Shown one piece after another: positions 1-4,880 of a stretch of 5,111 nucleotides of DNA; position 1 is the stretch's first letter, and each line of letters begins with the position of its first letter. The stretch spans positions 1-5,111 of the forward strand of contig JAJFMI010000189.1 of assembly GCA_021772235.1 (NCBI GenBank), in the 5' to 3' direction. The notes beneath the pieces are model-generated. The model worked only from the letters and a program-made list of their open reading frames with translations. It did no database searches and was not told the DNA's origin. The position numbers and the translations under genes were made by a program. Source of the stretch: Chlamydiota bacterium (lineage in GTDB: Bacteria > Chlamydiota > Chlamydiia > Chlamydiales > JAJFMI01).

Positions 1-21
1 CATCTTTTATTTAAAAAATGA

Positions 22-50
22 TTGCACAATTTGGTGATAAAAATTATTCA
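22..50 (+). promoter_or_regulatory. possible hctA promoter
   Basis: TTGCAC (22-27) resembles a -35 box, and a weak AT-rich -10 (TATTCA, 45-50) follows at a 17-base spacing. The -10 matches the consensus at only three positions, and alternatives such as TAAAGT (52-57) fit about as well. Transcription would start near 57-60 and leave a leader of about 55 bases. Chlamydial hctA is a late-developmental gene, and late promoters often diverge from consensus. This is a weak call. Confidence 0.25.
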
Positions 51-71
51 ATAAAGTAACCACTAACAGTA

Positions 72-89
72 AGAATAGTTGACTATTCT
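72..89. promoter_or_regulatory. perfect 8+8 bp dyad in the hctA leader
   Basis: AGAATAGT (72-79) and ACTATTCT (82-89) are exact reverse complements separated by TG. The centre lies about 33 bases before the hctA start codon, between the possible promoter and the ribosome binding site. With a two-base spacer it looks more like a dimeric-repressor operator than a stable RNA hairpin, though a 7-bp stem with a 4-base loop is also possible. Regulation of hctA is expected because Hc1 shuts down transcription. No binding protein can be named from the sequence. Confidence 0.4.
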
Positions 90-113
90 AAAACTAGAAC
101 TTTTGGAGGAACG

Positions 114-623
114 GTGGCATTAAAAGATACAATGGCAAAGATGAGCAAAATGCTCGATCAAATGACTAAAGATTTGGCGAAAGGTTGCTGCGGCAACAAA
201 GCGGCTTGCCAGCGCACACGAACAAATACAATTAAATTCGCAAAGCTTGCAAAGACATTTCGTAAGGAATCTGTTGCAGCTGCAAAAAATGGTGCAATGA
301 AAAAGACCAAGAAAGCAGCAAAGAAAAAGCCAGCGGCAAAGAAAAAAACTGTAGCTAAGAAAAAAGCACCAGCGAAGAAAAAAACTGTTGCAAAAAGAAA
401 GCCTGCAGCAAAGAAAAAAGCACCAGCAAAAAGAAAAACAGTAGCGAAGAAAAAAGCACCAGCGAAGAAAAAAACTGTTGCAAAGAGAAAGCCTGTTGCT
501 AAGAAAAAAGCACCAGCAAAGAAAAAAACTGTAGCGAAAAGAAAGCCAGCAGCAAAGAAAACTACAGCTAAAAGAAAGCCAGCAGCAAAAAGAAAAACAA
601 CAAAAAGAAAAGCAAAGAGATAG
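114..623 (+). CDS. hctA: histone H1-like nucleoid protein HctA (Hc1-like)
   Basis: This is a DNA-condensing protein of the chlamydial histone H1-like family, which compacts the nucleoid and silences transcription when reticulate bodies become elementary bodies. Residues 1-60 carry the Hc1 signature: MALKDT at the start, GNKAA.QR.RT at 27-37, then FAKLAKTFRKES at 42-53. From about residue 62 the chain is a Lys/Arg/Ala/Pro tail of near-perfect hexads, K(K/R)K followed by APA, TVA or PAA (70-147), degenerating towards residue 169. C. trachomatis Hc1 is about 125 residues, so the tail is long and in repeat style recalls Hc2. Three cysteines (C25, C26, C32) sit in the N-terminal domain. The start is GTG at 114, preceded by GGAGGA at 105-110. 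That spacing is short, but this start gives the conserved MALKDT. In Chlamydia, hctA translation is repressed by the small RNA IhtA; no such RNA was identified here. Confidence 0.9.
   Translation: MALKDTMAKMSKMLDQMTKDLAKGCCGNKAACQRTRTNTIKFAKLAKTFRKESVAAAKNGAMKKTKKAAKKKPAAKKKTVAKKKAPAKKKTVAKRKPAAKKKAPAKRKTVAKKKAPAKKKTVAKRKPVAKKKAPAKKKTVAKRKPAAKKTTAKRKPAAKRKTTKRKAKR
321..554 (+). repeat. 18-bp tandem repeats encoding the HctA hexad tail
   Basis: Thirteen consecutive 18-base units encode hexads of the form KKKAPA, KKKTVA and KRKPAA (residues 70-147). A higher-order period of 54 bases is visible: the triplet KKKAPA-KKKTVA-KRKP(A/V)A occurs at residues 82-99, 112-129 and 130-147. Past 554 the units lose register (five-residue versions) up to the stop codon. 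Synonymous changes (gcaaag/gcgaag/gctaag) show that the copies are not freshly duplicated. Such arrays change length easily by slippage or unequal recombination. Confidence 0.85.
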
Positions 624-635
624 AAACCACTACAG

Positions 636-670
636 AGCAGACATTCCTATTTTAAGAATGTCTGCTTTTA
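636..670 (+). terminator. intrinsic terminator of hctA
   Basis: AGCAGACATTC (636-646) pairs perfectly with GAATGTCTGCT (656-666) as an 11-bp stem with a 9-base loop. A short T run follows (666-669). It begins 12 bases after the hctA stop codon and ends 14 bases before the next ATG, so hctA is probably transcribed mainly as a single gene. Confidence 0.85.
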
Positions 671-683
671 AACCGGGGGAAGA

Positions 684-1079
684 ATGGCAGAAGGTCATAA
701 AAAAATGATGCACGCATTGGATAGCTTGATAAAACAAGCACCAGATATCGACATCGACAAAGAGTTTGGTACTTTTTTAAAAGATTATGAGAAAGAGCTG
801 AAAGAATCTTGTGACGAGCACATTGAGGGACTGGTTCCGCGACTGATCTTTCTCTTTGATTTTGCCCGTTTTCAAACAAATATTATGCTCGGTGGAGAGT
901 TAAAAGATTCTCTACAAAGTCTCCTAATTTGGGCAGAGAAGCTCGATCATGGCGATGTTCCTGTAAACTTTTCTAATGAGAAGCGGATGAACAAGATGGC
1001 GGAGATTCTGCGTAAGAAAGCAGAGACGATTAGTCCTACTAAAGCCAACTATAATAAGCGCTGGGCGCAGTCCAGATAA
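684..1079 (+). CDS. hypothetical protein, 131 residues
   Basis: I do not recognise this protein. It is soluble in appearance, with no signal peptide and no membrane segment. It looks mostly alpha-helical, with a strongly charged first half (residues 20-50 rich in D, E and K), a short hydrophobic/aromatic stretch LVPRLIFLFDFARF (50-63), and a basic C-terminus. The ATG at 684 follows a G-rich GGGGGA (675-680) at a short spacing that could act as a ribosome binding site. No convincing promoter lies between it and the hctA terminator, so it may depend on read-through or on a promoter overlapping that hairpin. Its own intrinsic terminator follows. The good start, clean length and terminators on both sides argue for a real gene; the function is unknown. 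Confidence 0.75.
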   Translation: MAEGHKKMMHALDSLIKQAPDIDIDKEFGTFLKDYEKELKESCDEHIEGLVPRLIFLFDFARFQTNIMLGGELKDSLQSLLIWAEKLDHGDVPVNFSNEKRMNKMAEILRKKAETISPTKANYNKRWAQSR

Positions 1080-1119
1080 CCTAGTAATAATATTTCGAAT
1101 CGATTTGCTTAGACTATTG

Positions 1120-1150
1120 CCCTCAAGAGATCTTGAGGGTTTTTCTCTTT
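1120..1150 (+). terminator. intrinsic terminator after the 131-residue gene
   Basis: CCCTCAAGA (1120-1128) and TCTTGAGGG (1131-1139) are exact reverse complements around GA. Allowing for the loop this gives a stem of about 8 bp. It is followed directly by the T-rich run TTTTTCTCTTTT (1140-1151). It starts about 40 bases after the stop codon at 1077-1079. Confidence 0.85.
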
Positions 1151-1161
1151 TATGTTAAAAT
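1133..1161 (+). promoter_or_regulatory. extended -10 promoter for the 1171-3349 unit
   Basis: TAAAAT (1156-1161) matches TATAAT at five of six positions. It is preceded by TG at 1153-1154, giving the extended -10 form TGnTAAAAT. TTGAGG (1133-1138) stands 17 bases upstream as a -35 and lies inside the descending arm of the preceding terminator. Initiation would fall near 1168, only 2-3 bases before the ATG at 1171. Confidence 0.55.
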
Positions 1162-1170
1162 GTTTTCATT

Positions 1171-2409
1171 ATGCTTACACTTGCACTTGAAAATGTATCG
1201 TTTCGTCCCGCTTCAATTTCAAAAAATATTTTATTTAGAGCTTCAAAGATCGAAGATCTTGCGCTTCTCATTTTGGGAATCGTGGGATTATGCACTTGGG
1301 ATAAAATAAACCTTAGCAACCGTGTAAAATGGATGTGCGCTAGTACCTACGTTATTTATGGAGCTTTTCGGCTCGCTGTGCCCTTTCTTTTTGCTAAAGT
1401 ATTATCCAAACCTCCATGGCCTGACGATCTAGCTAAAGAATGGACTGATAAAAAATACGAACCTATTTCATGGACAGCGGCTCATCCTACTGCAGATGCA
1501 CTAAAGCAAAAGCCCGAATTTCGACAACTCACCCTTAAAGAAAAACAGAAGGCTGAAGAAATTGATGCATCTGCAATGCTTTTGACATGGCTTATTGAAA
1601 TTCAAACAGGTGATAATACCATCATTGAAACAATAGCTGATGATGAAGGAGATACCAACATCACAATTTTCCAAAGATGGCTTGAAGAAGATATTCATCT
1701 ACCCGAGAAATATGTAGCGATGACGAACCAGGTAACGGCACGTAATATATTCGTAGAAAAATTACAGACGCTTGCAGTCTGTATGGAAGAGTGCACTTTA
1801 GAAAGAAAGCAAATGGTAATGGTCTCATTGATGGAGGCCTCAAAAGTCTGTGCACCTACGTGGATTAAGCAAATTGATGAAGAAATTTGGAATTTACGCT
1901 CTGAAAATAATCTTCGCACATTGATATTACGCTGCTTGGTCGGCATCAAAAAAGACCTTTTTCAAAAACATCATGATGAATTAAAGAGACTGGGTGGATA
2001 CGAATGGCATAAAGAGACCATTAGTATCTATTTGGCTGGTAAGGAATTGGGATTAGAGCTTGCCGATTACAACGATGTAGATGGAACATTGGGGATGTAC
2101 ATTCAAGATGCAAGAGACGACCATGTATTGGAAACAAAATACCAAATTTTCTCCCTTGCAGCAGAGCATTTTACAAAAGAGCAATTTATTAAAGCATTAC
2201 CAGTAAAAATGCAGTTTGTCCTGGAAAAAGATTATCCTAAAATTCTCATGGACTATTTCATAAAAAAGGATTTTCCTAATTGCGATCCTGAAGATCCAGA
2301 TGAGGAGCTCAATGTTGTCATACCCAAATATTTTTTAGGAGAAACAGGACATGTTCATTTAAGTGAAGAAGGAGCTAAAGCTCTTTTAGAACATGTAGGG
2401 TATATGTGA
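1171..2409 (+). CDS. membrane-anchored protein, 412 residues, with Inc-like bilobed hydrophobic N-terminus
   Basis: I cannot assign this to a named family. Residues 28-43 (IEDLALLILGIVGLCTW region) and 54-78 (WMCASTYVIYGAFRLAVPFLFAKVL region) are two hydrophobic segments joined by a loop of about 10 polar residues. The remaining ~330 residues are hydrophilic and predicted helical, rich in acidic residues and lysine. Two closely spaced membrane helices with a large soluble remainder is the layout of chlamydial inclusion-membrane (Inc) proteins, which are type III secreted and expose the soluble part to the host cytosol. That match is architectural only; an ordinary inner-membrane protein is equally possible. 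No Shine-Dalgarno sequence precedes the ATG at 1171, and the nearby promoter suggests a leaderless message. The next in-frame ATG (1333) would remove the first helix. The stop codon overlaps the downstream GTG start by four bases. Confidence 0.75.
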   Translation: MLTLALENVSFRPASISKNILFRASKIEDLALLILGIVGLCTWDKINLSNRVKWMCASTYVIYGAFRLAVPFLFAKVLSKPPWPDDLAKEWTDKKYEPISWTAAHPTADALKQKPEFRQLTLKEKQKAEEIDASAMLLTWLIEIQTGDNTIIETIADDEGDTNITIFQRWLEEDIHLPEKYVAMTNQVTARNIFVEKLQTLAVCMEECTLERKQMVMVSLMEASKVCAPTWIKQIDEEIWNLRSENNLRTLILRCLVGIKKDLFQKHHDELKRLGGYEWHKETISIYLAGKELGLELADYNDVDGTLGMYIQDARDDHVLETKYQIFSLAAEHFTKEQFIKALPVKMQFVLEKDYPKILMDYFIKKDFPNCDPEDPDEELNVVIPKYFLGETGHVHLSEEGAKALLEHVGYM

Positions 2410-2993
2410 GCTGGGAAAGAGAAGCGAAGAAAAAGTACGGTGCCAATTTAGCGTTGCGAGAGGGGAAGCGCACTGCAGAGAAAATGGCTGTCTGGGAGGT
2501 CTCTAAAAATCTATCTCAAGCAGAAATTGATCGATATAAAGAAACACTTTTGAAGACAACGAAAGATCCACTCTCTATTTTTATTAGAGTAGTAACGGAT
2601 AGCGGACAAAAGTTTGAAATGCACCTTGCTGGCCCCGACACCTATGGAGAAATTTTACACCTTCCTGATCCAATGCGCTTTTGCTTTAGTCCTGCAACAC
2701 CTTTTTATGAAAAAGAAGAAGAGTTTACAAAAAGAGCCGAAGTCGTGAAGGGAAAAAAAATCCTCGTCGTGGATTCTTGTGGCGCAGGCATCTGGCCCAT
2801 TTGTTTGTCGCCCTTTGTTGATGAAGTTGTGGGCCTTGATCGCAATCCATACGCATTGTTAGATGCAAAAGAAAATGCGGAACGGCATGGAGTGAAAAAT
2901 GCCTGCTTTCTCAAAGAGACCATGGAAGAATTCCTTGATTCTCGAGGGATTCATGAGTATACTGAAGCCATTACTGATATGGTGGTTATATGA
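2406..2993 (+). CDS. SAM-binding methyltransferase-like protein, 195 residues, lacking the catalytic end
   Basis: Residues 92-180 resemble the SAM-binding part of RNA methyltransferases of the TrmA/RlmD (RumA) or Trm5 type. FCFSP..PFY (92-101) corresponds to the FSxSPxxFFQ-like segment, ILVVDSCGAGIW (119-130) to motif I, VVGLDRNPYAL (141-151) to the acidic ribose-binding strand with the conserved aspartate, and AKENAERHGVKN (154-165) to the A..NA..NG..N helix. The protein stops at ITDMVVI (189-195), where the next motif (DPPR in RumA, NLP in Trm5) would begin. The catalytic cysteine region and C-terminus are therefore absent. The charged first 90 residues match nothing I know. Its place next to yajC fits the rumA/ygcA locus of Chlamydia, so it may be a remnant or repurposed form. 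The start is GTG at 2406 with AGGG at 2397-2400. It overlaps both neighbours by four bases, implying translational coupling. Confidence 0.7.
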   Translation: MSWEREAKKKYGANLALREGKRTAEKMAVWEVSKNLSQAEIDRYKETLLKTTKDPLSIFIRVVTDSGQKFEMHLAGPDTYGEILHLPDPMRFCFSPATPFYEKEEEFTKRAEVVKGKKILVVDSCGAGIWPICLSPFVDEVVGLDRNPYALLDAKENAERHGVKNACFLKETMEEFLDSRGIHEYTEAITDMVVI

Positions 2994-3349
2994 AAAAATT
3001 TCTTTTATCTGGGCTGTTACTCAGCTCTTCTCTATTTGCTGACGGACCTGCGCCAAAGCAAAACTGGTCGCAAGTGTTGATCTTTTTAGGGCTCTCAGTC
3101 GTTTTCTTTTACTTCTTGCTCTTTCGTCCTGAGCAGAAGCGTCGTAAGAAGATGACCGAACAGCGCGACCAAATGCAAAAAGGCGATCGCGTTACTGCGA
3201 TGGGCATCGTTGGTACGATTCACAAAATCGGCGAAAAGACAGTGATTTTGAGCATGGTAGATGGTGCAAAAATTGAAGTGCTCAAGGGCGCGATTTCAGA
3301 AGTGCATCCAGGAACAGCACCTAAAGAAGAAGCTACAACAGAGGCTTAA
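2990..3349 (+). CDS. yajC: preprotein translocase subunit YajC
   Basis: YajC is a small inner-membrane protein that associates with SecD-SecF at the Sec translocon and supports protein export; it is not essential in E. coli. The 119 residues fit the family (about 110 in E. coli). Residues 1-17 form a signal-like hydrophobic segment, many YajC proteins in endosymbiont-like lineages carrying a similar extension. The main transmembrane helix is at 28-45, followed by the hallmark YFLLFRPEQKRRKK (41-54). Next come the cytoplasmic stretch QMQKGDRVTAMGIVGTIHKI (61-80) and the KIEVLKGAISEV end (94-105). The ATG overlaps the TGA of the preceding gene (ATGA, 2990-2993), so translation is probably coupled. 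The final codons form the ascending arm of a small hairpin. Confidence 0.95.
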   Translation: MKKFLLSGLLLSSSLFADGPAPKQNWSQVLIFLGLSVVFFYFLLFRPEQKRRKKMTEQRDQMQKGDRVTAMGIVGTIHKIGEKTVILSMVDGAKIEVLKGAISEVHPGTAPKEEATTEA

Positions 3350-3358
3350 CCGCCTCTG
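3339..3358 (+). terminator. weak hairpin at the yajC stop codon
   Basis: CAGAGGC (3339-3345) pairs with GCCTCTG (3352-3358) around a 6-base loop that contains the TAA stop. No T run follows, so it is a poor intrinsic terminator on its own. It sits directly beside the much larger palindrome beginning at 3361, and the two may act together. Confidence 0.35.
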
Positions 3359-3360
3359 CT

Positions 3361-3523
3361 TAGTGTCTAGTCCCATAAATTCTTTACCTAAAACAACGCG
3401 AAATCTCTCGCGGTTGGGCTAATTTAACTCGCTCAATATTAGCAATATAGATCGAGTTAAATTAATTCAACCCCGTGGATTTGGCGCCGTTTTAGGCTGA
3501 AGAATTTATGGGACTAGGCACTA
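3361..3523. repeat. 163-bp near-symmetric palindromic element (MITE-like or IS-derived)
   Basis: The whole segment folds back on itself around base 3442. The outer arms, 3361-3384 and 3500-3523, are complementary over 24 bases with one G-T type difference. The middle arms share CCTAAAAC (3387-3394) with GTTTTAGG (3489-3496), then about 30 less perfect bases. The inner arms TAATTTAACTCG (3420-3431) and CGAGTTAAATTA (3453-3464) are exact, and the tip has a 5-bp ATATT/AATAT hairpin. It has no coding capacity of its own. CTAG occurs at both outer ends (3367-3370 and 3514-3517). Because CTAG is itself a palindrome it cannot be separated from a target duplication. The element lies between convergent genes, where its transcripts would form a long hairpin on either strand, so it could also help terminate both. 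The interpretation as a mobile element is inference. Confidence 0.8.
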
Positions 3524-4823
3524 GTACAAGGCTTTCGTAATGCAGACGACCCTCTTCAGATCTTTGGAGTTCCATTTTTAGCTGAGCAGTTTTCTCTATT
3601 TGCTGGCGGATTTGTGCTTCAAATTTTTCGGCTTGTCGCTCGATCTCCTCTCTCATGCTATCGACTTCCCTTTGTGCACTTTCCAAAGCAGCTTGAAGTT
3701 TTTTTTCGACAGATGAAGAGCGAGGGGAAATATTTTTTGGAATAACAAATTGCTGCTGCCTTAATAGTTCAAGTTCGGCCTCAGCTTTTTGCAACCGTTC
3801 ACGTAGTTGAGTATTAGCAAATGAAGGACGTTGCAATTTTTTTTCGGCTAGTACTTCTTTTAGAGTATCTCGTGCATTTTCAAGACTCTCCTGCAGGTCA
3901 CCGTTTAAGTCTTTCTCTAACCTGATTGCAGCGATCAAATCTTCCTGGAGCTTACTATGTGATTGCACAGCTTCTGCATTTTGCTGTTGAAGTGTAGCAA
4001 CCTGCTCCTGAAGAAGTGCGATTTCAAGTTCCTCTTGAGAAGGGAGGTCGTCACTTTCGAAAATATGATCTAGCTCACCATCTTGAAGACCGAGGTAGGC
4101 AAATGGATGTTCCTCATCAGATGCAACAAACTCTTCTGCATGTTGTGGTCTATCACTCTGCGCTTGGCGCAACAGAGTAATTTCTTCTCTTAAGTGCGAT
4201 ATTGTCTCATTTGAAATGGCAATTTGCTGCTCATATATACCAGAGATTCCATCTAAGGTTTCTTCAAGACTTGCATCTTCATCAAGAGACCCAAACTTAA
4301 ATACCTGATTTGAAGATATTGGAATTTCTTTCCTCTTTTCGTCAGCTTCGAGTAGCCTATTTATTTCTGCTTCCATTTGAGAAAAAAGACCTTGCTGCGC
4401 CTCAATGATATCTTCAAGATCGCCTATTTTTTTTAGGTAGGCTTCACTTTTTTCAGGAGTAGTTGGTAAATCTAAAACCTCGGTTTCAGGAGTGATTTCG
4501 CTGGTAGAGTCGAGCAAGTCAATGATTTTTTTGCAGGATTCAATGTATTCCTGCTTAGATGGAGCAAGATCGCTTGTCGGCATTTTGCTTGTTAGATCCT
4601 CAATAACACGTGCACCAAGAGTGATTTTTGCGCCTCCGAGCGTGACTTCTAATTTGAAACTTGTGGAAGATAGGGGAGTCGGGCCAACTTGCTCCTGCAC
4701 AAAGGGATTATCAAGAATTTTTTTTGCCTCAGCAGCAATTAATGCGTGGGTGGGATCGGTTGTTTCTACCCTTTTATCAGGATTTACTGCAGTTATAGCG
4801 TCTGTTACTTTTATTTCACTCAT
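3492..4823 (-). CDS. acidic coiled-coil protein, 443 residues, function unknown
   Basis: I do not recognise a named family. The N-terminal ~120 residues are Thr/Ser/Pro-rich and non-coiled, with a small possible beta segment SFKLEVTLGGAKITLGARVI (55-74). From about 124 the chain is dominated by heptad-like helices: roughly 124-163, 189-222, 261-329, 336-358 and 371-426. Acidic, loop-like gaps separate them (178-190, 227-260) along with a Pro/Ser break (359-371). There is no signal peptide or membrane segment and only one cysteine (C97). Such proteins in chlamydiae are often structural or type III-secreted, but nothing here proves secretion. The ATG at 4823 has only a weak ribosome site (AGAG, 9 bases upstream). 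The last ten residues (434-443, LVPSPINSSA) and the stop are encoded by the right arm of the adjoining palindrome, so the original C-terminus has probably been replaced. Confidence 0.75.
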   Translation of the reverse strand: MSEIKVTDAITAVNPDKRVETTDPTHALIAAEAKKILDNPFVQEQVGPTPLSSTSFKLEVTLGGAKITLGARVIEDLTSKMPTSDLAPSKQEYIESCKKIIDLLDSTSEITPETEVLDLPTTPEKSEAYLKKIGDLEDIIEAQQGLFSQMEAEINRLLEADEKRKEIPISSNQVFKFGSLDEDASLEETLDGISGIYEQQIAISNETISHLREEITLLRQAQSDRPQHAEEFVASDEEHPFAYLGLQDGELDHIFESDDLPSQEELEIALLQEQVATLQQQNAEAVQSHSKLQEDLIAAIRLEKDLNGDLQESLENARDTLKEVLAEKKLQRPSFANTQLRERLQKAEAELELLRQQQFVIPKNISPRSSSVEKKLQAALESAQREVDSMREEIERQAEKFEAQIRQQIEKTAQLKMELQRSEEGRLHYESLVLVPSPINSSA

Positions 4824-4849
4824 GTTATTACTCTATTATTATAGTATTA

Positions 4850-4879
4850 ATTATAACTTAATAACGATTAACAAAGCAA
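4850..4879 (-). promoter_or_regulatory. possible promoter of the coiled-coil gene
   Basis: Reading the minus strand, TTGCTT (4879-4874) is followed after 18 bases by a perfect TATAAT (4855-4850). The predicted start near 4843 would leave a leader of about 20 bases. A second TATAAT occurs at 4843-4838 without a good -35. The 57-base gap to the upstream gene's stop codon shows no GC-rich hairpin, so read-through from that gene is also possible. The sequence is very AT-rich, which makes chance -10 matches likely. Confidence 0.35.
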
Positions 4880-4880
4880 T

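Noticed and set aside
79..84. TTGACT as the -35 of a second hctA promoter
   Set aside because: The bases 15-19 positions downstream are not -10-like and coincide with the ribosome binding region; the match arises from the dyad.
321..554. Tandem repeats considered as a CRISPR array
   Set aside because: The units are contiguous 18-mers with no spacers and encode the in-frame lysine-rich HctA tail.
652..879. 75-residue open frame on the minus strand
   Set aside because: It lies antisense to the 131-residue gene and its terminator, with no ribosome site and unnatural composition.
1246..1260. Perfect 6-3-6 inverted repeat AAGATC-GAA-GATCTT
   Set aside because: It lies inside the coding region, encodes ordinary residues near the first membrane helix, is short, and has no associated signal.
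1501..1949. Three overlapping minus-strand open frames of 64-84 residues
   Set aside because: All are shadows of the 412-residue gene with no start signals and no recognisable content.
2705..2923. 72-residue minus-strand open frame
   Set aside because: It is antisense to the conserved SAM-binding region of the methyltransferase-like gene.
2990..3060. Possible frameshift hiding the missing DPPR end of the methyltransferase-like gene
   Set aside because: The continuing frame after the TGA gives no DPPR- or NLP-like motif and soon stops, and the sequence is fully explained by the yajC start.
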